64,000 nt of DNA from assembly GCF_001570585.1 (NCBI RefSeq), contig NZ_BBXF01000011.1, positions 1 through 64,000 on the forward strand, given 5' to 3'. This document shows positions 26,836 to 34,654 of the stretch, one piece after another. The position numbers and the translations under genes were made by a program. Numbering within the stretch: position 1 is the stretch's first letter; every line of letters starts with the position of its first letter. This DNA comes from Herbidospora daliensis. Lineage in GTDB: Bacteria; Actinomycetota; Actinomycetes; Streptosporangiales; Streptosporangiaceae. Below the pieces are notes generated by a model. The model was not told where the DNA came from and searched no databases. It saw only the letters and a list, made by a program, of their open reading frames with translations.

Positions 26836-27624
26836 ATGCCCGACCGACGCCTCCTCCTCGTGCACGCCCATCCCGACGACGAGACGATCGGCACCGGCGC
26901 CACGATGGCCCGCTACGCCGCCGAGGGCGTCCACGTGACCCTCGTCACGTGCACCCGCGGAGAGGAGGGCGAGATCATCCCGTCGACCCTCGCCCATCTG
27001 GGCCCCGACGAACTGGGCGCCTACCGCGAGCGGGAACTGGAAGCGGCCTGCCGGGCGCTCGGCGTCGACGACCACCGTCTCCTCGGCTACCGCGACAGCG
27101 GCATGATCGGCTCGCCCGCCAACGACGACCCCCGCTGCTTCTGGCGGGCCGACGTCGACGAGGCCGCCGGCCGCCTGCTGGCGATCATCGAGGAGGTGCG
27201 GCCCCAGGTGATCGTCACCTACGACGAGAACGGCCTCTACGGCCACCCCGACCACATCCAGGCCCACCGCGTGGCCTGGCGGGCGTTCGAGCGGGCCGGC
27301 ACGGTCGCGAAGTTCTACCAGACCGCCCAGCTCCGATCGGAGATGCTCGAAGCGGCGGCCCGGATGGAGATCTTCCGGCCAGAGGACGTCGACGCCCTCG
27401 GCTACGGCCGCGAGACGGTCACCACCTCGATCGACGCCCGCCCCCACCTCGACGCCAAGCTCGGCGCGCTGCGCGCCCACGGCACCCAGATCACCGTCGA
27501 CGCCCCCCGCTTCGCGTTGTCGAACGGGGTCGGCCAGGAGGCCCGGGGCGTCGAACACTTCGTACGCAAAGCGGGACCCACCGTAGCGGGTCACGAGGAC
27601 GACCTGTTCGCCGGCATCGGCTAG
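26836..27624 (+). CDS. mshB: N-acetylglucosaminyl-inositol deacetylase (mycothiol synthesis)
   Basis: 262 aa, PIG-L/LmbE fold. Zinc-binding motif HAHPDDE (His12, Asp15) and HPDH (137-140) are intact, and family marks [15 protein letters not shown] and [19 protein letters not shown] fit MshB rather than the related Mca amidase. It deacetylates GlcNAc-inositol to GlcN-inositol, the third step of mycothiol synthesis, in the cytoplasm. No Shine-Dalgarno sequence; the -10 TATAGT sits 6 bases upstream. The DUF6113 protein downstream is a usual neighbour. Confidence 0.93.
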   Translation: MPDRRLLLVHAHPDDETIGTGATMARYAAEGVHVTLVTCTRGEEGEIIPSTLAHLGPDELGAYRERELEAACRALGVDDHRLLGYRDSGMIGSPANDDPRCFWRADVDEAAGRLLAIIEEVRPQVIVTYDENGLYGHPDHIQAHRVAWRAFERAGTVAKFYQTAQLRSEMLEAAARMEIFRPEDVDALGYGRETVTTSIDARPHLDAKLGALRAHGTQITVDAPRFALSNGVGQEARGVEHFVRKAGPTVAGHEDDLFAGIG

Positions 27625-27633
27625 CCTCGCCCC

Positions 27634-28077
27634 ATGATGGTGAACGCCGCTCCCGAGACCGCCGAACACGACGACGGTCCGAGTGGCGCCGAACCCGTTC
27701 TCACCGGGGCCGCCTACGGCGTGCTGTTCATGCTCGGCCTGGTCGTGGGCGTCGTGGGCGCCTTCGAGCACGAGTGGTACCTGTTCGCCACCCTCCCCAT
27801 CGGAGGAGTGCTGGCGGTGCTGGTGCTGTTCGCGGTGCCCTACGCGATGGGCCGCCTGATGCGCACCCGGCTGGCCGCCGGGGTGGTGGCCGCCGGCTGG
27901 GTGATCCCGTCGATGATCCTGGCGGGCCCGCGTCCCGAGGGTGACCTGGCCATCGCCGCGACCCTGGGCGGATACATCTACCTCTACGGCGGTCTGGTGG
28001 CCGTCGCCCTGGCCGTCGTCCTCGTCCCGTCAAGGGGAGGCTCCTGGCTGCTCAGGCAGAACATCCACATAAAGTAG
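27634..28077 (+). CDS. DUF6113-type membrane protein
   Basis: 147 aa. A polar N-terminus of about 22 residues precedes four membrane helices (about 25-46, 50-70, 80-100 and 110-132); the end is basic and short. No catalytic motif. Position after mshB and length match the DUF6113 family (from memory), whose function is unknown. Translation starts at ATG-ATG with no ribosome site; TAGCCT, overlapping the mshB stop, lies 6 bases before it. The flavin reductase begins 5 bases after the stop. Confidence 0.75.
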   Translation: MMVNAAPETAEHDDGPSGAEPVLTGAAYGVLFMLGLVVGVVGAFEHEWYLFATLPIGGVLAVLVLFAVPYAMGRLMRTRLAAGVVAAGWVIPSMILAGPRPEGDLAIAATLGGYIYLYGGLVAVALAVVLVPSRGGSWLLRQNIHIK

Positions 28078-28082
28078 CGAGC

Positions 28083-28571
28083 GTGCTCGCCGACAGGGAT
28101 CTTTACCGGAAGGTGGCCGGTCGTTTCGCGACCGGGATCGTCATCGTCACGACCGTCGACTCGTCGGGCACCGACCACGCGATGACGGTCAACTCCTTCG
28201 CCTCGGTGTCGCTCGACCCCCTGCTGGCGCTGTTCTGCGCCGAGAAGATCGCCCGCTTCCACGACACCGTGGTCGAGGCGGGCGTGTGGGGCGTGTCGGT
28301 CCTCGGCGAGGACGACGAGGAGGTCTCCCGCTACCTGGCCAAACGCGGCCGGTCGCTGGAGGGCCAGCTGACCGGCTTCCCCCACCACCGGGGCGCGCTG
28401 GGCGTCGCCCTGCTCGACAGCGCCATCGCCACCCTGGAGTGCCGGACGGTCGCCGTCCACGACGCGGGCGACCACTCGATCGTCGTCGGCGGCGTCGAGA
28501 CCGTGGCGACCCCGCGCGACGCCGCGCCGCTGATCTACCACCGGGGGCACTACTCGTTCCTGGCCCAGTGA
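28083..28571 (+). CDS. Flavin reductase-like (FMN-binding split barrel) protein
   Basis: 162 aa, GTG start. The sequence shows the flavin-reductase split barrel: FATGIVIVTT, AMTVNSFASVSLDP, GVWGVSVL and a late YHRGHYSFL. The family reduces FMN/FAD with NAD(P)H for two-component monooxygenases, but no monooxygenase is nearby, so the partner is unknown. It is tightly packed after the DUF6113 gene, so it is probably part of the mshB transcript. Confidence 0.88.
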   Translation: MLADRDLYRKVAGRFATGIVIVTTVDSSGTDHAMTVNSFASVSLDPLLALFCAEKIARFHDTVVEAGVWGVSVLGEDDEEVSRYLAKRGRSLEGQLTGFPHHRGALGVALLDSAIATLECRTVAVHDAGDHSIVVGGVETVATPRDAAPLIYHRGHYSFLAQ

Positions 28572-28586
28572 GCGCATGATGTGCTG

Positions 28587-29009
28587 ATGGGGCCGTACTT
28601 CCGCTTCCGCCGCGCCGTCAACTGGATCAACCTCTCGACCCCGCTGGGCCTGCTGATCGCCCGCATCGGCGGGGCGACCCTGCACAAGGGCGAGCTCGGT
28701 CTCCTCTACGCCCACGGCTACCGCCTGTCGTTCCCGATCGCCGGGGCCTTCACCGTGGGGAACGTCGTCCTCACCAAGCACCCCCACGGCTACCTGAGCG
28801 GCCGCCTCCTCCTGCACGAGTCCCGCCACGCCAGCCAGTACGCCGCCTGCGTCGGCCTGCCGATGCTCCCGCTCTACGTGGTGTCGGTGCTGGTGTCGGT
28901 GCTGACGTGCGGGAACCCGGCGACGTACAACCCGTTCGAGCGCATGGCCAACCTCGACGACGGCGGCTACGAGAGGGTCCCCCCGTGGTGGCGCCGCCGC
29001 CCGCGCTAG
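28587..29009 (+). CDS. Small conserved protein with HExxH motif
   Basis: 140 aa from ATG 28587 (an in-frame GTG at 28581 is an alternative; neither has a clear ribosome site). The centre carries HESRHASQY, a zincin-like HExxH, flanked by LLL and by a hydrophobic stretch (about 95-110). The C-terminus has the acidic/aromatic segment NPFERMANLDDGGY. I do not recognise a named family. It may be a very small membrane-associated metallopeptidase or a structural relic. The stop overlaps that of the convergent MshC-like gene in a shared CTAG. Confidence 0.65.
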   Translation: MGPYFRFRRAVNWINLSTPLGLLIARIGGATLHKGELGLLYAHGYRLSFPIAGAFTVGNVVLTKHPHGYLSGRLLLHESRHASQYAACVGLPMLPLYVVSVLVSVLTCGNPATYNPFERMANLDDGGYERVPPWWRRRPR

Positions 29010-29695
29010 CGGCCGATCTCGATCGAGAGGTCGAGGGCCAGGATGTGGTCGGCGTGCAGGAAGGTCTCGAACTTCGAGCCCGGGGCGACCTCGCCGTCGT
29101 CCTCCAGGTCGCGCAGGATGCGCAGCGCCCCCGGCGTGTCGAGGTCGTCGTCGAACGCCTCGGTCAGGGCGTCGGCGCGGTCCTTGGCGATCGGGAGGCT
29201 CGGCTGTTCGGCCCACTCGGCCACCTTCCGCCGCCAGCGGCCGACCGTGTCGGCGGCCGCGCTCAGGGCGTCGGGGGTGACGACGGCCGCGTCGCGGTAG
29301 CGGTGCTCCATGAGCGCGAGGCGCAGCGCCAGCGGGTCGGCGGGCGTCGGCGCGTCGAGGGTGACCGCGCTCCGGGCGCGGTGCCGGACGACCTCGTCGT
29401 CGACCGGCTCGTCGGTGTCGCCGAGGTAGAGGTCGATCCGGCCGCCCAGGAGGCGCAGCGCGCCCGCCATGCCGTCGGGCACGTGCTCGGCCGGGCGCAC
29501 GTTCAGCGGCGTCAGGTCGCCGTCGAGGCTCCGGCAGGCGAGCACCCGTACGTTCGACCGTTCGAGCACCCGCCTGATCAGGTCGGCGTGGACCTGCCCC
29601 GGCAGGCCGGCGGCGGTGTAGGTGCGCAGCGCGCGTGAGCCGGGGGGCAGGAGCGGCTCCACGAGCCGGTGACGGGTGTCATAGAGCCGCAACAT
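29006..29695 (-). CDS. MshC/CysS-like protein without the catalytic core
   Basis: 229 aa. The N-terminus (LRLYDTRHRLVEPL) and the segment ADPLALRLALMEHRYR match cysteinyl-tRNA synthetase and its mycothiol paralogue MshC; the C-terminal DDLDTPGALRILRDLE matches their anticodon-stem helix region. The middle is collapsed: no HIGH-like motif, no KMSKS and no zinc Cys/His set are visible, and the length is about half of MshC. It cannot activate cysteine in the known way. A binding or regulatory role for a cysteine-linked product, near mshB, is a guess. A TAATGT hexamer lies 7 bases before the ATG. Confidence 0.6.
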   Translation of the reverse strand: MLRLYDTRHRLVEPLLPPGSRALRTYTAAGLPGQVHADLIRRVLERSNVRVLACRSLDGDLTPLNVRPAEHVPDGMAGALRLLGGRIDLYLGDTDEPVDDEVVRHRARSAVTLDAPTPADPLALRLALMEHRYRDAAVVTPDALSAAADTVGRWRRKVAEWAEQPSLPIAKDRADALTEAFDDDLDTPGALRILRDLEDDGEVAPGSKFETFLHADHILALDLSIEIGR

Positions 29696-29705
29696 GCGTC
29701 CGACA

Positions 29706-30668
29706 TTACTTGAGGGTCACCTTCGTCGACCCGACGAGGAAGTTGATGCCGACCGGCTTGGCGCCCCTCGGCCGGGTGGCGAACTTCAGCGTGACGCTGC
29801 GGCCGGGGGCCAGGCTGTTGATCGCGCACTTGACGGTGGTCGCGGTGCGCTTGCACGCCTTCGGCGCATAGGTGAGGCGGTTGTTGCCGAAGGTCTTGCC
29901 CGAGATGTTGATCTTCGTGGCCAGCTTGGCGCCGGTGTTGGAGATCTTCAGCACGTACTGCGACCGGCTCTTGGCGCCCCCCGAGATCAGGATGCGGACC
30001 GGCGGGTCGGCCAGCGCGTGCAACTGCGACAACGTGCCGTTGAACGCGTCGGAGCCGCCGGCGTGGTCGGCCTTCTCGGCCTTCTGCCAGAACGTCCACT
30101 TCTGCCACGCGGCCGGCAGCTCGCCCGGGTCGGCGCCCCAGCGGGCGATCCAGAGCGGGTTCTTGGCGAACTTCTTGGTGTCGCCCGTGCAGGTCTTCCA
30201 CCAGGAGGTCGTCGTGTAGATGATCGCGTCGCGCTTCGTCCACGCCTTGTAGCGGGAGAGCCAGTCGCCGATCCACTTGACCATCGCGGCCTGGTCGAGG
30301 CCGTAGCAGCTGTTCAGGCCGTTGCGGTTGTTGTAGGGGTTGTCCTCGACGTCGAGCACCCCCGGCAGCGTGCGCCCGTCGGCGGTCCAGTTGCCGCCGT
30401 TGCGGACGAAGAAGTCGGCCTGCTCCTTGCCGCTCGATTCGTGCGGCTGGGCGAAGTGGTAGGCGCCCCGGTACATGCCTTCGGTCTGGGCGCCGGAGAA
30501 CTGGGTCCCGAACCGCGGGCTCTTGTAGTTGGGACCTTCGGTGGCGTGCACGAAGACGAACTCCGCGCCCTTGCCCTTGACCTCGGTCCAGTCGACGTCG
30601 CCGGTCCAGTTGCTGACGTCGGCCCCCATGACGGTCGTCGACGCGACCAGTAACAAAGCGGCGTACAT
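29706..30668 (-). CDS. Secreted GH25 muramidase with C-terminal beta domain
   Basis: 320 aa. A short signal peptide (about 1-15) is followed by a GH25 lysozyme domain (about 16-200): GADVSNW at the mouth of the barrel, HATEGPNYKSP, GAYHFAQP and the catalytic LDVEDN. Residues about 205-320 form a CARDB/DUF11-like beta-sandwich with one Cys pair, likely for wall binding. It cleaves the MurNAc-GlcNAc bond of peptidoglycan outside the cell. Start ATG 30668 follows GGAAGG. Role could be wall turnover or killing of rivals. Confidence 0.9.
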   Translation of the reverse strand: MYAALLLVASTTVMGADVSNWTGDVDWTEVKGKGAEFVFVHATEGPNYKSPRFGTQFSGAQTEGMYRGAYHFAQPHESSGKEQADFFVRNGGNWTADGRTLPGVLDVEDNPYNNRNGLNSCYGLDQAAMVKWIGDWLSRYKAWTKRDAIIYTTTSWWKTCTGDTKKFAKNPLWIARWGADPGELPAAWQKWTFWQKAEKADHAGGSDAFNGTLSQLHALADPPVRILISGGAKSRSQYVLKISNTGAKLATKINISGKTFGNNRLTYAPKACKRTATTVKCAINSLAPGRSVTLKFATRPRGAKPVGINFLVGSTKVTLK

Positions 30669-30714
30669 TCATGATCCTTCCCCGTGCGGAGAACGATCGT
30701 CCCACAAACCTTCT

Positions 30715-32544
30715 TTACAGATAGAGAAGAATGTCGCGATCCCCGCGTTCTCTCAGCCTTCCGAGAACGTCGTCCTTGCCCGCGCCGTCGGGCATGCCGA
30801 TGCGGGCGCCGATCAGCCGCAGCCCCTCGGCCTCGGAGGCGACGGGGGCGGTGTACCCGATCAGGTGGAGGGCCTTGTTGAGCGGCGGCAGCCCGGCCGC
30901 GCCCTGCGGCAGGAACCGGGTCAGCAGCTCGCCGCCGTCGGAGACGGTCAGGAAGACGTGGTCGCCCTCGCCGGCGTTGTACTCGGCCAGTATCGGGCGG
31001 ATCGACCCCATGGTCGGCTGGTTGTGCCACGAGATCACCACCTCCCCCTGCGGGGTCGAGGCGGTGAGCTGGCCGCCGGGCGCCATGCCGAGGTGGGCAG
31101 CGAACCCGGTCGGCAGCGGGGAGCCCGAGCCGCGCAGGTGCTCGGCGTTGACGTCGACCCGGTGCCACCAGCGGCCGTCGCGGCTGCGGAAGCAGCGGCG
31201 GGTCATCGACACGTCGCGGCGCGGCTGGTAGTCGGCCGGTTCCGCGCCCGCGACCCTGATCCAGCCGCGCTGGGTGCGCTCGAACCCGGGGCCGCCCGCG
31301 TAGGCGCGCACCGAGCTCTCGCTCACCTCGTAACGCGAGGTCAGCGACGCCACGATCGTGTTGACCGACGCCTCGCCGCCGGCCTTCTCGATCTCGCGGG
31401 CGATCATCTCCCTGATGCCGAGATACTCCTCGCCGCCCCATCGGGCCAGGCCGTACTTGTTCCGGTCGAGCCGCAGGAACCGGTCGTCGGCGGTGAGCTG
31501 ATTGCGGATGCCGACCAGGCTGTAGTCTTCGCCGATCCGGTTCTGGATCTCCTCCGGCGTGAGCGGGGTGCCCGCCACCGCCAAGACGGCCTCGGCCTTG
31601 TCGTTCACGCTCCTCGGCCACGGCACGACGTGGCCTTCGAGCAGCCGCAACTGCGGCACCGCGCCGAGCCAGCGTTCCCCGACGTCCTCACGCACGCCGA
31701 GCTGGGCGACCATGCCGACCGCCTCGGCCAGCGGCACCGGACCGTCGGTGAACAACTGCCGCGTCTTCTCGCGCAGCTCGTCGGCGCCCCCGGCGACCAG
31801 CCAGCCGTCGACCTGGTCGTAGCCGGTCAGTAACGTGCGGACGAACCGCCAGGCCGGGATGCCCAGCGTGGCGAGCTCGGTGCGGTGCCACGGCACCGCC
31901 GCCATCAGGTCGTCGGCCGGGACCGCCGACCCCAGCCGGGTGCGCAACCACGTGAGGTGGGCGGTCAGCGGGGTCGCCTCCTGGCCCCGCAGCCAGTTGT
32001 CGACGTGGTCGCGCAGGTCGCGCTCGATCTGCCGGATGCGCTCGCGGGTGACGGAGAACCGCTGCGCCAGTTCGTCGAGGGTGGCGCGGTGCTCGGCGTA
32101 GAGCCGGTCGCGGGCGATGGCGCGCTGCCGGTCGTCGAGCCGCTGGAACAGTTCGTCGATGATCTCGGGCAGCGGCCGTTCGGGCACCGCGGGCGGCACG
32201 CTGGCCAGCGGGTTGAGCGGCTCGGTGTCCATGAGCCGGTCGAGCACCCCGGCGAACAGCAGCCGGACGCTGTCGCGGCTGCCCGGCGTGCGCTGGCTCT
32301 CGGCGGGTGCGGTGAACCGCAGCAGCGGCATGATGTCGCCGAGGATCAGGTGTCCCCAGCAGGCGGACGTGAGATCGGCCAGTTTGGCCGCGATCTGGGC
32401 CGGCCCGACCGTGGCGCAGGCGCGGTCGATCGGGAGCGCCTGCCACCACGAGTTCGGGAGGCCGGGATCGCTGGCGATCGGCTCCACCTGGCTGGGCGCG
32501 GTCCAGCGCAGGGGGGGCACGATGTCGCTCAGGCTCAAATTCAT
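30715..32544 (-). CDS. Unknown protein with sigma region 4-like HTH and HARE-like domain (paralogue A2)
   Basis: 609 aa, no signal or membrane segment. Four parts: an N-terminal domain (about 1-105, starting NLSLSDIVPPLRW); a sigma-70 region 4-like HTH (about 138-185, with TLDELAQRFSVTRERIRQIE); a winged-helix part resembling HARE-HTH (about 315-430, LTPEEIQNRIG to RGWIRVAG); and a C-terminal domain (about 447-609, GRWWHRVDV to RERGDRDILL). The first and last parts are clearly shared with the protein at 34655. It lies 48 bases after the helicase gene. It probably binds DNA or RNA polymerase; nothing more can be read. Confidence 0.75.
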   Translation of the reverse strand: MNLSLSDIVPPLRWTAPSQVEPIASDPGLPNSWWQALPIDRACATVGPAQIAAKLADLTSACWGHLILGDIMPLLRFTAPAESQRTPGSRDSVRLLFAGVLDRLMDTEPLNPLASVPPAVPERPLPEIIDELFQRLDDRQRAIARDRLYAEHRATLDELAQRFSVTRERIRQIERDLRDHVDNWLRGQEATPLTAHLTWLRTRLGSAVPADDLMAAVPWHRTELATLGIPAWRFVRTLLTGYDQVDGWLVAGGADELREKTRQLFTDGPVPLAEAVGMVAQLGVREDVGERWLGAVPQLRLLEGHVVPWPRSVNDKAEAVLAVAGTPLTPEEIQNRIGEDYSLVGIRNQLTADDRFLRLDRNKYGLARWGGEEYLGIREMIAREIEKAGGEASVNTIVASLTSRYEVSESSVRAYAGGPGFERTQRGWIRVAGAEPADYQPRRDVSMTRRCFRSRDGRWWHRVDVNAEHLRGSGSPLPTGFAAHLGMAPGGQLTASTPQGEVVISWHNQPTMGSIRPILAEYNAGEGDHVFLTVSDGGELLTRFLPQGAAGLPPLNKALHLIGYTAPVASEAEGLRLIGARIGMPDGAGKDDVLGRLRERGDRDILLYL

Positions 32545-32592
32545 GCAGGTCCAACCGGCAAGGGGAATATATCCGCAGTTCAGATTAGGGGA

Positions 32593-34647
32593 TCAGGCGG
32601 GAAGGAAGGGACTCGCGCGACCGGAGTAGGACACGTAGAGCAACTCGTTCGCCCGCGTGCATGCGACATAGAGCAACCCCCGTTCTCGCTGCAGGTCGTG
32701 CGCTCGTGCCATCGGATCTTCGGCGTGGGGCGTGAGCGCGTCGGGCGCCGGGATGATCCCCTCTGCGACACCTATCACGGCCACCCGCCGGAACTCCAGC
32801 CCCTTCATACCGTGCAGCATCGTGACTTTCACCTCGATGCCCGCGTCGCGCAGCGCGGCGCGGGCGGTCCGGACGATCTCGACCGTGCGGGCCGTGACGG
32901 CGATCTCCTCGGGGGCGACGCCGTCGGCCAGCCAGTCGCTGACGTGGGCGACCAGGCCGCTGATCTCGGCGTCGGGGGAGACGTACTCGCGCACCAGCGG
33001 GCGCGGGCCGTGCACGGTGGAGCGGTAGCCGTACATCTCGGCCGCGCCCTCGACCAGGCCGTCGACCGGGCCGCCGCCGCGCAGCCGGACGCCGAACGAC
33101 AGGATCTCGTGCGGCAGCCGGTAGGAGATCTTCAGGTGGAACCGGCGGACCGGGATGCCCATGCCGGCCAGCGCCGCACGGGTGTCGAACATGCGCTGGT
33201 GGGGGTCGCCCACGATGAACATGTCGTTCGGGCCGGGTGGCACCGCGGCCCGAAGCAACCGCCACTGCGCGGGGTGCAGGTCCTGCGCTTCGTCGATCAC
33301 CACGTGTTTGTACGGCTCCCGCCGAGGCGCGTCGCTCTCGAGCACGTCGGTCGTGCGCCCCAGCAGCTCGGCGCCCTCGGAGGCCAGCTGGAGGAGGGTG
33401 CGCCGCCCCGAATCCCGGAGACGGCCCTCGACGTGCTCCACCGCCCGCCACACGCTGGTGCGGATGTCGGAGTTGAGCTGCACGCCCCGGCCCGGCCGTT
33501 CGGCCGCCAGGTACTCCTCCAGCGTGCGCAGGTTCTGGGAGAGGATCACCTGCTCCCACTCGCGCAGCAGGAACGCCGCGCCGAAGCGGCTCCCGGCCGC
33601 CTCCTCCCACAACTTGGTGACGTCGCCGACCAGCGTCGGGGCCTTGCCCTCGTGGGCGGCGACGATGCGGTGGGCCAGCCGGTCGACGTTGGTGACCTCG
33701 ACCCGCTTGCGCACGACCTCGTCGTCGATGATCAGGTCGAGCTTGGCCGACAACTCGTTGGCGAGCACCTGGGAGAAGGTGGTCAGCAGGATCGGCCCGC
33801 TGTTCTCCTTGGCCAGGTAGGCCGCCCGGTGCAGCGAGATCACCGTCTTGCCGGTCCCGGCGCCGCCGGTGACCAGCACGGGCCGTTCGTAGACGGGCCA
33901 GTTGGCGTAGGTGTGCTGCGGCGCGTAGAGGAACGTGCACCAGTGGGGCTTGGTCAGCACCCGGTCGAGCTCGACCCGGTCGGCGGCGAAGGCGGCCTGG
34001 CCGGGAGAGCGGTGCAGCGCGGCCTCGAGGTCGTCGAGGTCGAGGTTCTCCGCGGTGGTGACCCGGCAGCCGTCGAGTTCGCGCCAGGCCTCGGCCAGCG
34101 AGCCGCCGCGGGCGAGGACCGCGAGGGGGGCGTACTGGCTCTCTGGGAGCAGGGGTTCGACGGCGGCCAGGTGGGCGTCGGTGGCCATCATCCGGACCAT
34201 TGGGAGCAGCAGTTCCTGGTCGATGCCGATGTCGATCAGGTCGGTCTCGCAGATGTGGCCGTAGAGGCGCTTGCCCGACCCTTCGGACGACCGGCGGAGG
34301 GCGGGCTCGACGCGGGCCAGGGCCTCGGCGTCCCAGACCTCGATGACGCCGATCGCGGAGTTCACGGTGAAGCGGTGCCGTTGCGCGTAGGTGTAGGCCT
34401 CGGCGTCGGGCAGGACCGTGACGAGCCAGTAGACGTCGCGCTGGCGGACGGCGACCGCCCGGTGCCGGTCGGCCAGGCGTAACGTCGTCACGCGGGGGTC
34501 GCGCGCGTTCCGCACCCGCTCGGGCACGGGTCCGGCGGGCGAGTTGTGCAGGAACCGTCTGACGGACACCACGGCGTCCCGCCGCACCGGGCGGGCCAGT
34601 GCGGCGAGTTCCTGAGTGAAGTCCAGGGAGACGGCGAGGCGGGGCAT
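32593..34647 (-). CDS. UvrD/Rep-type superfamily 1 helicase with N-terminal RelE/ParE-fold domain
   Basis: 684 aa from ATG 34647. Residues 1-100 resemble a RelE/ParE toxin fold (LAVSLDF, then NARDPRVTTLRLADRHRAV, then DVYWLVTVLPDAEAYTYA). The rest is an SF1A helicase: Walker A GGAGTGKT (261-268), motif II IDEAQD (451-456), motif III VGDPHQRMFD (479-488), motif V LHGMKGLEF (611-619) and motif VI YVACTRA (660-666). It is shorter than UvrD, with reduced 1B/2B inserts. It should move on or unwind nucleic acid in the cytoplasm. It sits between two paralogous genes in one operon (7 bases and 48 bases apart), suggesting a three-protein machine. Confidence 0.88.
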   Translation of the reverse strand: MPRLAVSLDFTQELAALARPVRRDAVVSVRRFLHNSPAGPVPERVRNARDPRVTTLRLADRHRAVAVRQRDVYWLVTVLPDAEAYTYAQRHRFTVNSAIGVIEVWDAEALARVEPALRRSSEGSGKRLYGHICETDLIDIGIDQELLLPMVRMMATDAHLAAVEPLLPESQYAPLAVLARGGSLAEAWRELDGCRVTTAENLDLDDLEAALHRSPGQAAFAADRVELDRVLTKPHWCTFLYAPQHTYANWPVYERPVLVTGGAGTGKTVISLHRAAYLAKENSGPILLTTFSQVLANELSAKLDLIIDDEVVRKRVEVTNVDRLAHRIVAAHEGKAPTLVGDVTKLWEEAAGSRFGAAFLLREWEQVILSQNLRTLEEYLAAERPGRGVQLNSDIRTSVWRAVEHVEGRLRDSGRRTLLQLASEGAELLGRTTDVLESDAPRREPYKHVVIDEAQDLHPAQWRLLRAAVPPGPNDMFIVGDPHQRMFDTRAALAGMGIPVRRFHLKISYRLPHEILSFGVRLRGGGPVDGLVEGAAEMYGYRSTVHGPRPLVREYVSPDAEISGLVAHVSDWLADGVAPEEIAVTARTVEIVRTARAALRDAGIEVKVTMLHGMKGLEFRRVAVIGVAEGIIPAPDALTPHAEDPMARAHDLQRERGLLYVACTRANELLYVSYSGRASPFLPA

Positions 34648-34654
34648 GGGGGGC

